Source: Sceloporus undulatus
Lineage: Eukaryota > Chordata > Lepidosauria > Squamata > Phrynosomatidae
Length of the DNA: 64,000 nt
Direction of reading: 5' to 3'
NCBI RefSeq assembly: GCF_019175285.1
Contig: NC_056523.1
Coordinates: 126,397,306 to 126,461,305, forward strand
Shown: positions 56,201 through 63,105 of the stretch, in pieces
How positions within the stretch are numbered: the first letter of the stretch is position 1
How the letters are laid out: each line of letters opens with the position of its first letter
Made by a program: the position numbers and the translations under genes
The notes under the pieces: model-generated
What the model saw: the letters and a program-made list of their open reading frames with translations, nothing else
Told to the model about the DNA's origin: nothing
Database searches by the model: none

Positions 56201-57273
56201 CAAGAGGACCAGGATGGAGGCCGGAGCCACAATAGAGGTTGAGGTGGCAGTGGGCCTCGAGTCTGATGGAGGCACCAAAACCGTGCTTGGAGGTCCCTTA
56301 CGGCGGGATTTTGCCACAGGGGAGGCAGATCTGGCTTGCCTAGAGTCCTGTTCCGTCCGGCAAGATTTAGAGGATTTCTGCTTATCTCCATCCTTCCTCT
56401 CGGAAAGTTTAGGGACATCTGCTGACAGATCCTTCCACCATCTGAGGGATTTGTCATTAGGGGCCACCAATGTGGACGGCTGTGTGTAGCAGTCTCTAGA
56501 AGATGAGCTGCTGAGGAGGACGAAGACGGTTGAAGGACTTTTTCATAAAGAGAAGCCTTCTGTTTTTGGTTGAGGTTCTTCAAGGCCTGAGTAGTCATGG
56601 CCTTACAATGGGGGCAATCCCTGGGGATAAGTGTGTCCCCTAAACAGAGGACGCTCTTATCATGTTCATATGACATGGGGATTTTGAACCCGCACTTGGT
56701 GCATCTCTTAAAGGAGGCCATGGTTGAAAGGGGAAGTCGGAAATACTGTGATCAAGCCGTTGAAATAACAACAAGGTCTCTGGATAGTCCGTGAGAGAGG
56801 TCAAAGAATGGTTCAGTTGGTCAAGAGTCCAGAGATTCCAATCCTAAAAGCTGATAGCAAGGTTTAACCAAGCTAGCGAAGTTCCTCAAGCTGCTAAGAG
56901 CGGAAGAATGAATGGAGTGGACGGAGCTACCGCCAAAAAGTTGCAGAAAGTTGCAAACTAACTTTTGCCCAGAGATTCTAGAAGTTTCCGAGCATTCTTG
57001 TGCAGTCGCATAATAACCCATTTGTGTGATTCACAGAGACCATGTAGAAGAAATTTAACTAACAAACTTGTTAGCTCAGATTTTCACCAGCATGTAAATG
57101 CTAAATGCATGGTATTTATTAAGGCTCCAGCAACCAAAACCTTCTATAATAATGTACAGACACCCAAGAAACAAGTTGTCTTGCTAACTGCACAGAACAT
57201 ATGGATATTTAGACTTGCCTTTTTCAGAGTCTCCTTTCCTTTCTTCATCTTCACCACCTTCTCCCTCTCCTTC
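30918..57273 (-). CDS. AKAP8L: AKAP8L (HAP95/NAKAP95), 3' part: last seven exons
   Basis: Seven minus-strand exons (55+109+142+106+131+96+369 nt) join in frame to give 335 codons plus stop. They cover an acidic linker, a basic Lys/Arg-rich stretch, two AKAP95-type C2H2 zinc fingers, a conserved helical segment and an acidic Glu-rich tail. The sequences follow human AKAP8L closely ([40 protein letters not shown]). AKAP8L is a nuclear matrix protein, a binding partner of RNA helicase A and lamina factors, with weak or no PKA anchoring. The 5' exons lie beyond 64,000. Introns are swollen by DIRS elements. All exons are open and spliced by GT-AG except one GC-AG intron. Confidence 0.95.
31287..31721. 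other. AKAP8L last intron, 3' end
   Basis: Polypyrimidine tract and acceptor of the last exon at the low end; otherwise no feature. Confidence 0.5.
31722..33066 (+). mobile_element. LINE CR1 copy with an L1 piece inside
   Basis: The start reads [19 protein letters not shown], the CR1 reverse transcriptase core. Then follow the YADDTKL-type region (FADDTKLGG), the C-terminal phrases ([23 protein letters not shown]) and the 3' UTR with GGACTAGATGGCCCTTGTGG ending in the CR1 hallmark ATTCTATGAT repeat at 33,056-33,066. It is 5'-truncated with frame breaks. 32,554-32,753 is an inserted L1 3' end flanked by ATTTGAAGGG duplications. It is antisense to AKAP8L. Confidence 0.9.
32554..32753 (+). mobile_element. 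L1 3'-end insertion in CR1
   Basis: A 200-bp insert ending TTAATAAAGATAATTAAAAA, flanked by a perfect 10-bp duplication ATTTGAAGGG (32,544-32,553 and 32,754-32,763). CR1 sequence continues exactly across it. Confidence 0.85.
33067..34381. other. AKAP8L last intron, unassigned
   Basis: A hAT-like fold-back scrap at about 33,130-33,250 (CCATAATCCTTGGCCAAAGG). The rest is AT-rich or purine-rich with no exon signal. Confidence 0.5.
34980..35286 (+). mobile_element. L2-tailed retroposon inside DIRS copy 1
   Basis: GAGGCAGGCTAGCTCCATCA, CCAGTCCATCTGCCTTGGTC, TTCTCCTTTTGTGTCGTGTC, AGATTGTAAGCATGCGGGCA and a tail of (AAAT)n at 35,246-35,278. This is the clearest copy of the element from which the minisatellite unit seems to derive. 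Confidence 0.75.
35287..35793 (+). mobile_element. Helitron, internally deleted
   Basis: It starts TCTATATAAATAAAAATG and ends CAGCTAG, inserted between A and T, which is the Helitron signature (5' TC, 3' CTRR). Just before the end CCAC...GTGG can pair as the usual hairpin. The plus strand keeps the end of the helicase: [12 protein letters not shown] and then CFSHGQ, the Pif1-type motif VI area. It is 507 bp, so most of the Rep/helicase is missing. Confidence 0.85.
39166..39331 (+). mobile_element. CR1 3'-end insertion inside DIRS copy 1
   Basis: AGTGGAACACACTCCCTCGG, then GGAGGTCTTTAAACAGAGGC, and GGACTAGATGGCCCTTGCGG ending GTATGATTCTAAG: the last about 165 bases of CR1. DIRS-like sequence continues on both sides. 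Confidence 0.85.
41118..41261. other. AKAP8L last intron, short unassigned stretch
   Basis: Nothing recognised between the DIRS end and the SINE. Confidence 0.5.
41262..41480 (-). mobile_element. tRNA-derived SINE, minus copy
   Basis: On the minus strand: CCTGGTGACACAGTGGTTAA (A-box region), CTGCAGCCACTCACTC, a B-box-like GTGTGAGTTCAGTCCC, then CAGGCTTGCATCCTTCTGAG, AATGAGTACCCAGCTTGTTG and TGAAGCGGTATATAAATGAA. It pairs with the plus copy at 41,640. Confidence 0.8.
41640..41862 (+). mobile_element. tRNA-derived SINE, plus copy
   Basis: GTTGGTTAAATGCTGGTGCT (A-box region), AAATTCGATCCTGCAGGG (B box), TCCTTTCATAAGTCAGTAAA, AAGTACCCAGCTTGTTGAGG, ATGAAGCGGTATAGAAATGT and an ATTG-type end. Same family as the minus copy 160 bases away. 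Confidence 0.8.
42066..42161 (-). CDS. AKAP8L: AKAP8L exon after zinc finger 2
   Basis: The acceptor GATTTTAG has its AG at 42163-42162 and the donor GTAACC starts at 42065. Exactly 32 codons: [20 protein letters not shown], then [12 protein letters not shown]. Human has [20 protein letters not shown] in this place. In AKAP8 the equivalent helix lies at the edge of the RII-binding region. Confidence 0.95.
42162..42765. other. AKAP8L intron between two conserved exons
   Basis: About 600 bases, AT-rich, without a recognised element. It is the only intron of moderate length here without a visible transposon. Confidence 0.6.
42766..42896 (-). CDS. AKAP8L: AKAP8L exon: zinc finger 2
   Basis: The acceptor CCCTCAG has its AG at 42898-42897 and the donor GTGAGTAT starts at 42765. 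The 131 nt encode (D)[19 protein letters not shown], then [20 protein letters not shown] and NRR. The finger is C-x2-C-x13-H-x5-H with all ligands intact. It matches human [19 protein letters not shown] almost residue for residue. Confidence 0.96.
43155..43265. mobile_element. hAT-like fold-back MITE
   Basis: GGTTCCCAAACTCTGGTCCT, CCAGGTATTTTGGACTTCAG on the left are mirrored by TTGAAGTCCAAAGTACCTG and AGGACAAACGTTTAGGAATT on the right. Same family as 58,211-58,334. Confidence 0.75.
43290..48240 (-). mobile_element. DIRS-type retroelement, copy 3 (different family)
   Basis: Inverted ends: TAGGCAGGCTCTCCACCAAT at about 43,361 and ATTGGTGGAGAGCCTGCCTA at about 48,171. Minus-strand remnants: a reverse transcriptase YVDD motif (near 45.49 kb) and a tyrosine-recombinase C-terminal region ([12 protein letters not shown] near 43.97 kb, the conserved H-x-x-R box). 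It is less like copies 1 and 2 and more decayed; a fossil with many breaks. An L2 end is inserted at 46.5 kb. It lies between the AKAP8L zinc finger 2 exon and the preceding exon. Confidence 0.75.
46505..46802 (+). mobile_element. LINE L2 3' end in DIRS copy 3
   Basis: GAGGAGATCCGCCATATAAC, AAGGCAATAAAAACGGATCTC, TTCCGGGAGGCCTTCCCAAA and a tail GATACAAATAAATAATATTATT: the same end as the L2 at position 1-460. Confidence 0.8.
48241..48569. other. AKAP8L intron, unassigned
   Basis: An A run at 48,446-48,457; otherwise AT-rich without a recognised feature. Confidence 0.5.
48570..48675 (-). CDS. AKAP8L: AKAP8L exon between the zinc fingers
   Basis: The acceptor AATGTAG has its AG at 48677-48676 and the donor GTATGTAT starts at 48569. 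The 106-nt exon encodes [20 protein letters not shown] and then [15 protein letters not shown] plus one base. It matches human [20 protein letters not shown] and QQIYRDQDLTQ, and is probably an alpha-helical, charged spacer. It joins the next exon as an Asp codon. Confidence 0.94.
49034..49290. mobile_element. GC-rich fold-back MITE
   Basis: The left end GGCCTGGAGCAGATAGGC resembles the reversed right end of the element at 57.74-58.0 kb (GGCCTGGTACAGACAGGC). An internal stem AGGAGTGGC...GTCACTCCT lies at 49,156-49,179. It is GC-rich against an AT-rich background. The right end is poorly defined. Confidence 0.5.
49362..49503 (-). CDS. AKAP8L: AKAP8L exon: zinc finger 1 (AKAP95-type C2H2)
   Basis: The acceptor TTTAACAG has its AG at 49505-49504 and the donor GTGAGCTT starts at 49361. 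The exon encodes [18 protein letters not shown], then [12 protein letters not shown] and [13 protein letters not shown]. The finger reads C-x2-C-x12-H-x5-H, the AKAP95-type zinc finger pattern, and all four zinc ligands are present. This finger is conserved between AKAP8, AKAP8L and ZNF326. Confidence 0.96.
49605..50745. repeat. Inverted-repeat pair around about 0.9 kb
   Basis: Left arm AACCAAAATGCACGAAATAC, ATGATGCAAGCTTTTGGAGC (49,692-49,732) is mirrored by GGAGCTTCGAAGCCTTGCAT, CATATATTTTGTGCATTTTG (50,668-50,707). The space holds a MITE (50,211-50,614) and unassigned DNA. It could be one element with inverted ends or two opposed insertions of the same repeat. Confidence 0.6.
50211..50614. 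mobile_element. Tc1/mariner-type MITE
   Basis: Left end TACTGTACATATTCATGTAT and reversed right end TACCGTTTATATTCAACTAT. AAGTC follows the left end directly; the GACTTATCC/GACTTATAC words lie near the right. Non-coding, about 400 bp. It lies in the intron between the AKAP8L exons at 49.5 and 51.0 kb. Confidence 0.65.
51019..51127 (-). CDS. AKAP8L: AKAP8L exon: basic linker before zinc finger 1
   Basis: The exon is bounded by acceptor TATATAG (AG at 51129-51128) and donor GTATGTC (from 51018). Its 109 nt encode (G)[20 protein letters not shown] followed by [15 protein letters not shown] and two bases of Arg. Human AKAP8L has [20 protein letters not shown] at this place. The Lys/Arg-rich run is a likely nuclear localisation signal. 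The upstream intron of about 6.1 kb is almost wholly one DIRS element. Confidence 0.93.
51128..51609. other. AKAP8L intron, unassigned
   Basis: No element recognised between the exon and the DIRS end. Confidence 0.5.
51610..57053 (-). mobile_element. DIRS-type retroelement, copy 2 (same family as copy 1)
   Basis: Ends at about 51,610-51,830 and 56,890-57,053 are inverted (GCAACTTTCTACAACTTTTT versus AAAAAGTTGCAGAAAGTTGC; ATGGGTTATTGTGCACCTGC versus its reverse), with the complementary internal block near 51,890-51,985. Minus-strand remnants: a Gag N-terminus with a Cys-rich zinc-ribbon-like start ([14 protein letters not shown], about 56.7 kb), more Gag (55.8-54.9 kb) and a tyrosine recombinase region (53.4-52.1 kb). 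Broken, a fossil. A solo LTR sits inside (53,703-54,313). The copy fills nearly the whole intron between the 57.2-kb and 51.1-kb exons of AKAP8L. Confidence 0.85.
53703..54313 (+). mobile_element. Solo LTR inserted in DIRS copy 2
   Basis: A 611-bp segment starts TGTCAG and ends CTGACA, flanked by the exact 5-bp duplication GTACA (53,698-53,702 and 54,314-54,318). DIRS copy 1 has the uninterrupted site (GGTAGTACATTACTGTGG, about 37,379), which confirms the insertion. It contains TCTATATAAACCC (TATA) and AATAAAGAGCAC (poly(A) signal) in plus orientation. It is an LTR left after recombination; the family is not assigned. Confidence 0.9.
57219..57273 (-). CDS. AKAP8L: AKAP8L exon: acidic linker, followed by a GC donor
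   Basis: The acceptor TTGTAG has its AG at 57275-57274. The 55-nt exon reads [18 protein letters not shown] plus one base of Gly and corresponds to the acidic stretch before EKGALTTQ in human AKAP8L. The exon ends AAAAG and the intron begins GCAAGT at 57218: a GC donor with an otherwise perfect consensus. The next exon's GT GCT CTG completes Gly and continues ALTIQ as in human, so the junction is well supported. Confidence 0.85.
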
Positions 57274-57275
57274 CT

Positions 57276-57742
57276 ACAATATAATTAAGGACACAGAGGA
57301 TAATGCTATATAAATTTACAGCCTAGGTCACATTTCTGAAAGGAAGCTTTAGATTATGTCAACATTTTAAAATTTTTGTTTCAAAATTTCAGAAATTTGA
57401 CATACTCCAAATATTCTTCCTTTTAGGCACTTCATGCTCATTTATACAAACTTTTTGTGTTTAGTCTAATCTAACATCTATTTCACTATCTACATAAAGG
57501 CTGTATGTTAAGGTGTGTATTGCATATATTTTTATATTTTACTGATGTATACTTATTTAAAATATTTTGCTATAAGCACTATTTAAGTAATTATAACAGA
57601 TAAGAGTCAAAAAGTGTTGTTGTCTACACAATGACTCTGGGCTTTGACCAACCAACCCCCCCCCCAAAAAAAAACCAGCCACTGTTCAACATAGCAAAGT
57701 ATTACCATTTACTAGTGTAACAGTTTATTAGGGTGCAATTAT
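57276..57742. other. AKAP8L intron, unassigned
   Basis: AT-rich; a C/A run at 57,655-57,673. No element recognised. Confidence 0.5.
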
Positions 57743-58005
57743 ATGGTACAGTACAGTGCGCCAAAAAGAGGTGCCTCTCCGGCACCTTTCTTTGCTCCAC
57801 AGGAGCGCCGCAGTGCAGCAAAAAAGAAGCACCCGGAAGGAGTTTCTTTTTGTGGTGTCACTGCGCCGCTGCAAAGCCCCAAAGATGGCATGGTGACATC
57901 GCAGCTGCAATGTCACTGCTGCACACGCTGTCTATACAGCACTACACAGCTGCGGCGCATCCATGACGTGCTAGCATGCAAAGGGCCTGTCTGTACCAGG
58001 CCAAT
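57743..58005. mobile_element. GC-rich fold-back MITE
   Basis: The right end GGGCCTGTCTGTACCAGGCC, read in reverse, resembles the left end (TGGTACAGTACAGTGCGCC). The body has several GTGC/GCAC and GCGCC words in both directions. Related to the pieces at 15.05 and 49.03 kb. Confidence 0.55.
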
Positions 58006-58210
58006 ATTATCATTAAGATCTTCTGTCTGCACCAAAAAAGAAAAAAAAAACCTGTGTAATACTGAAAGCTTCAAAATCTAATAATCCTACTCTTTATTTA
58101 TAAGATACTGGCTGAATATTCATGATTAATATCACAAAGTTCTTTGGTTAATTTAAGGACTTAGTTTTCCTGGCCTTTACGTACTCACCTTAAGACCTAC
58201 ATAGCATTAA

Positions 58211-58334
58211 AGCGGTGATTCCCAAACTTTAGTCCTCCAGGTGTTTTGGACTTCCAACTCGCAGGAGCCCGACACCTTGGCCAACAGCCAGGAATTCTGG
58301 GATCGGATATCCAAAACACCTGGAGGACCAATGG
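58211..58334. mobile_element. hAT-like fold-back MITE
   Basis: GATTCCCAAACTTTAGTCCT and CCAGGTGTTTTGGACTTCCA at the left are mirrored by ATCCAAAACACCTGGAGGACC at the right, around a GGCCAACAGCC centre. Confidence 0.8.
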
Positions 58335-58517
58335 AAGGGTAGCACCTGCAATTGTCTATAGTTCAGTAAAACTATACTAGATTCCTTCCTTTTTTAATTT
58401 TTATGGTCAAGAACTCCAACTAGTGGTCTTTCCAAAAATCGTGACTATGAAAATGGGATGTTAAGATAACAACTGCTTGGCAGGTATTGCCTGTTGTACT
58501 GCACGTATCCTTTAAAC

Positions 58518-58703
58518 CAGTGATGGCGAACCTTTCAGAAACCGAGTGCCCAAAGTGCAACCTAAAACCCACTTATTCATGGCAAAGTGCCATGTTTCCC
58601 TGGCTTTTAGTAACAAACTCTGGCAAACACAACAGCAAGCATGCCCACAGAGAGGGCTCTGAGTGCCCTCTCTGGCACACGTGCTATAGGGTCGCCACCA
58701 CTG
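58518..58703. mobile_element. hAT-type MITE with perfect 8-bp duplication
   Basis: Ends CAGTGATGGCGAACC and GGTCGCCACCACTG; exact duplication CTTTAAAC at 58,510-58,517 and 58,704-58,711. It is 186 bp and non-coding. Among the clearest insertions in the window. Confidence 0.93.
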
Positions 58704-58839
58704 CTTTAAACTGTTAAATCAACTGGGAAAAATAGCTATAATTCTTTTATCAGATATATCCTCTCATGTCTGCCAGTGCATCCAGAATATACAGGCCTAT
58801 TATGAAGGATTGGGAGGGAGTTGCCTCAAGCAACATATG

Positions 58840-60110
58840 GGGGTTGTACTGAAAGTAATGCCTGTGTGCCATCTTCTCTAAGACTATTACTCCAAATGTA
58901 ATGCTATTATACCACCAGATAGAGTGATTCCTACTGCATGACTGACATAATTTCTCCATTTTTAGGCATTGCATAACCAGGATACAAAGCAACAATAAAG
59001 AGCAGTCACTAAGTTCTTGACCAAAGAAGAATGTACTGCTGCTGATATGTACAGAAGGCTCAGAAATGTGTACGATGAGGTAAAAATTGATGACAGTAAT
59101 GTGTGAAGATGTGTGGGAAAGTTTTTAAAATGTCAAAGCTGGCGTTGAAGACAAACCACACAGTGGAAGACCATAGACTGCAGTCACTGAGAAAATCAAA
59201 ACAGGGTGGACATGATTCACACAGACCAGCATATGACTGTCCAAGAGATTACTGAAAAAATTGGCTGTGGTCACAGTGCTGTCAAGCAGATTATCAAGAA
59301 CCTTGGATACAGAAAAGTGTGTGCCAAGTAGGTTCCTCATCAATTAACAGCTGATTTGAAAGACAGGCAACCGCATGTGTGTTCAGAAATTTTAGCAATA
59401 TTTAAAGACCACAAGGACACCTTTTTTTGGGAGTGTTCGCACCGGTGATGAGATCTGGGCATACCTGTATGACCCAGAGATTAAGAATCAAACCACAAAT
59501 GGTGGCAAACCATGTCCCCTAGAAGAAATTCAAAACCAAGCACTCAGGACAGAAGTTTATGGTGAATGTCTTCTGGGATGGCAAGGGAGTGATTTTGCTT
59601 GATTTCTCTGAGCATGGGACAACAATAAATTGCAACCACGATATTGCATCATTCCAGAAACTTTGAGGAGACCATGGAAATAGATGAAAATAATCCAGAT
59701 ACACCATGATAAGACACAACTCCGTACTTCCTTGGCAACATCAGATTCTTACATAAATGGGACAGGATGGTCAGTGGTGCCATATCCACCTTCCAGCCCC
59801 AATATGGCACCCTAAGACATTCACTTATTTGATTGGTTGAAGCAAAGCCTTCAGGGGACAGTGCTTTGATGATGTAGGCCAAGTGGAAGACACTATCAGA
59901 CAATAGACCAGTGAGTGCCTAAAAGAGTTTTTCTAAGGTGGATTTGATGAGCGGGTTCAAAGGTGGCACAAAAGCACTGCCATTGGTGGAGACTACTTTG
60001 AACAGTACCATGCTGTAAATAGTTACTTTATAGATTTATATAGCTGGTTATGTCTCATGTTTTTAATTATAAAGTTATGACCTCACAGGCATGACTTTTA
60101 GTACGATCCT
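58840..60110 (+). mobile_element. Mariner DNA transposon, decayed transposase
   Basis: Terminal inverted repeats GGTTGTACTGAAAGTAATGC and, reversed, GGATCGTACTAAAAGTCATGC. The length, about 1.27 kb, is that of a full mariner. Plus-strand fragments match mariner transposase: MYRRLRNVYDE near 59,050, MTVQEITEKIGCGHSAVKQI (helix-turn-helix part) near 59,232, VNFWD-like and H-rich phrases near 59,560-59,720. Many stops and shifts break it, so it is inactive. Confidence 0.85.
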
Positions 60111-60289
60111 TGTGTTTTAAGAGCCATTAAAGGACAGCAAAGTACAAACAATTTCAGCAATGATCTTTCTTACTGCAGTATGAGTGGCTGAAATCCCTGG
60201 AATGGTTACTTTATGAAGGCTGAAAGAACAACCCACAACACGTGGGATACACCCAAAGCCACCATCCTAGGGGAGAGGCTAATTAGCAT

Positions 60290-60455
60290 GTACACTTACT
60301 ACCCTATTCCCCACCACCACTCCCTTCTCCTTTTGTGTCGTGTCTTTTTAGATTGTAAGCCTGAGGGCAGGGAACCATCTGACTAAAAGATTGTATGTAC
60401 AGCGCTGTGTAAATTTACAGCGCTTTATAAATAAAGGTTTATCATAATAATAATA
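60290..60455 (+). mobile_element. L2-type retroposon 3' end
   Basis: TTCTCCTTTTGTGTCGTGTC, AGATTGTAAGCCTGAGGGCA, TGTACAGCGCTGTGTAAATT, TTTATAAATAAAGG and an (ATA)n end. Confidence 0.75.
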
Positions 60456-61765
60456 CAGCCTAAAGCACTGAGTTCCTTGACTAGCTGACTTTGTCTACCT
60501 TGTAATGTCTCACAAAAAGCGACGGCTCTTTTCACACAGCCTTGCAAACATCTCAGTTGAAGCTGCCACTCTATAAGTTGGTGTTGTTGACACCATAGAT
60601 TTGGCAGAATGTGCCAAGACATACTGTGGTCTAGGAATTGTTTTGCATATTGTAACAGTGACTGATGCAGCCTTTCAATCATCTGGACTGCAACTGCTTA
60701 GAAGCCATGGGGCCTAAAGTCCTTGGATTAAAAGATACAAACAATGCTTCTGTTCTTCTAAATTACTTTTTCTTTCCAAATAAGTTTTTACAGCTCTTCT
60801 GATGTCTAATGAATGCCGCTTACTTTCAAGTGAATGGCCTGGATTTAGACAGAATGTGGGAAAGTCTCACATCTGACTACTTGCTTTCGCTGACATTTTG
60901 GCCTAAAAGTTGGATCTATAATCAAGGGGCATCCTCAAATCTACAGAGTTGGATTTATGGCTAGAAAAGTGAGCTCTGAAACTCAGTGTGCCAATGTTAA
61001 TGGTAACTAAAACCAGCACCTTAAACAATAGGGAAGGTTCTCTTAAAGGATCAAAAGGACTTCTCATCAAAAATTTTAAAACTAAAATTGAGTCCAAAGA
61101 GAAATCTATACACTGTTGGTGGAGAACTTAAGGTTGCCTTGTTTGAGAAATATTTTAATGTGGGAATGCAAAGACAACAATTTCTCCAATTCTGCTAATA
61201 CAGAAAATAGGGCTAACAATTGCCTTTTAAAAGATGTTTAGCCTTAGCCTTATCTCTAAACCATCCTGCAGAAAGGCCAAAATGTTTTTAACAGATTCAT
61301 CCTCTTTCAACATCGAATTTTCCAAATGTTTTCCACATATTCTCATAAATACACTGCATTGATTTTCTTTTTAAATTTTATATGGCATTTATTATTGATT
61401 CAGAGTAACCCGGACTTTCTTATTTTCTCCTTTCAAATTCCATGCAGCTTACTTCTGGATTGGGATCTGTTATTTGTCTTTACAGAAGTATATCCTTTTC
61501 CTGTCGTAAATGAAATAGGGCCTCCTTTGACATTCGCATAAGCTGTGAGAACCATGGCCTGTCAGGCTAATAAGGAGCTATAAGAATCACATTCACCTTT
61601 TCCTGCAATATCTTCATCAGAACTCTTTGGAAAATCGGTAACAGACAGGGTGTATAACATTGCCTTTGGCCACACCATCATCCTGTGTTTGTAGCATCTG
61701 GAGTTCCATCTGTTGAAATAAATCTTTTTACTTCGGAATTCCTTCCAGAAATTAAAAGCTCCATT
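60456..61765 (-). mobile_element. DIRS-type fragment, copy 4
   Basis: The order of minus-strand phrases parallels the recombinase part of copies 1 and 2 (compare CTTGTAATGTCTCACAAAAA here with CTGTAATGTTTAATGAAAGT at 52.19 kb, and the block near 60.99 kb with 36.38 kb). It is older and more diverged than the other copies; a fossil. Further DIRS-like text may continue beyond the CR1 copy to 64,000, but this is not certain. Confidence 0.55.
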
Positions 61766-63105
61766 ACAAAAGTTCTGGAAGGATGACTAAGGAACTTTCA
61801 ACTGAGCTAAGTTTTAAGCAGAACATGTATAAGAAATGGAAAAATAGGGAAATCACCAAAGAGGAATTCAAACAATTAGCAAGCACGTGTAGGGGTAAAG
61901 TCAGAATAGCTAAAGCGCAGAAGGAACTCAGGCTTGCTAGAGAGGCTAAGAACAACAAAAAGGGCTTTTTGAGGTATGTCTGCAGTAAAAGGAAGAAGGA
62001 GGAAACGGTAGGGCCACTGCGTGGAGAAGATGGCAAAATGCTAACAGAAGACAGAGAAAAGGCAGAATTACTCAACACCTTCTTTGCCTCAGATTTCTCT
62101 AAAAAGGAAAAGGGTGCTCAACCTGAGGATAATGGAGCAGAGGACAGAACAGGGGAAATTCAGCACAGAATAAGTAAAGAGATAGTACAGGAATACCTGG
62201 TTAATCTAAATGAAAATAAATCTCCAGGACCTAATGAACTACATCCAAGAGTATTAAAAGACCTGGCTAATGTAATATGGGAGCCATTGGCAATAATCTT
62301 TGAGAACTCCTGGAGAACAGGAGAAGTGCCAGCAGACTGGAGGAGGGCAAACGTTGTCCCCATCTTCAAAAAGGGGAAAAAAGAGGATCCCAACAATTAT
62401 CGTCCAGTTAGTCTGACACGGAGAAATGTGAGGTACTGCACTTAGGGCAGAAAAATGAAATGCACAGATATAGGATGGGAGACACCTGGCTGAATGAAAC
62501 TATATGTGAAAGGGATCTGGGAGTCCAAGTAGACCACAAATTGAACATGAGTCAACAGTGCAATGCGGCAGCTAACAAAGCCAATACGATTTTAGGCTGC
62601 ATCAATAGAAGTATAGTCTCTAGATCAAGGGAAGTAATAGTTCCACTCTATTCTGCTCTGGTCAGGCCCCACCTGGAATTCTGTGTCCAGTTTTGGGCAC
62701 CACAATTTAAAAAGGATGTTGAAAAACGGGAGCGTGTCCAAAGGAGGGAGACTAAAATGGTGAAGGGTCTGGAAACCATGTCCTATGAGGAACGACTTAG
62801 GGAGCTGGGGATGTTTACCTGGAGAAGAGAAGGTTAAGGGATGATATGATAGCCCTGTTTAAATATTTGAAGAGATGACATATTGAGGAGGAAGCTAGCT
62901 TGTTTTTTGCTCCGACTAGGACCCGGAGCAACGGATGCAAGCTCCAGGAAAAGAGATTCCACCTCAACATTAGGAGGAACTTCCTGACAATAAGGGGTGT
63001 TCAACAGTGGAACAAACTCCCTCGGAATGTAGCGGAGTTTCCTTCCTTGGAGGTCTTTAAACAGAGGCTGGATGGACATCTGTTGGAGGTGCTTTGATTT
63101 AGATT
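61764..63105 (+). mobile_element. LINE CR1 copy with large internal deletion
   Basis: A 220-codon frame reads the end of the CR1 endonuclease linker and the start of the reverse transcriptase: FKQNMYKKWKNREITKEEFK, then NENKSPGPNELHPRVLKDLA and DWRRANVVPIFKKGKKEDPN followed by NYRPVSLT. At about 62,418 the sequence jumps to the RT C-terminal part (HRYRMGDTWLNETICERDLG, then [16 protein letters not shown]), so the catalytic core with the [F/Y]ADD motif is missing. The 3' UTR stops short of the ATTCTATG end. Antisense to AKAP8L. Confidence 0.9.

Noticed and set aside
4042-57273. One single rearranged or inverted AKAP8-family gene
   Set aside because: N-terminal exons match AKAP8 and C-terminal exons match AKAP8L, and each set is in phase. 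The known tandem order explains the layout without rearrangement.
62000-62445. A host gene from the 220-codon open frame
   Set aside because: The protein is plainly CR1 ORF2 (NYRPVSLT, DWRRANVVPIFKKG).
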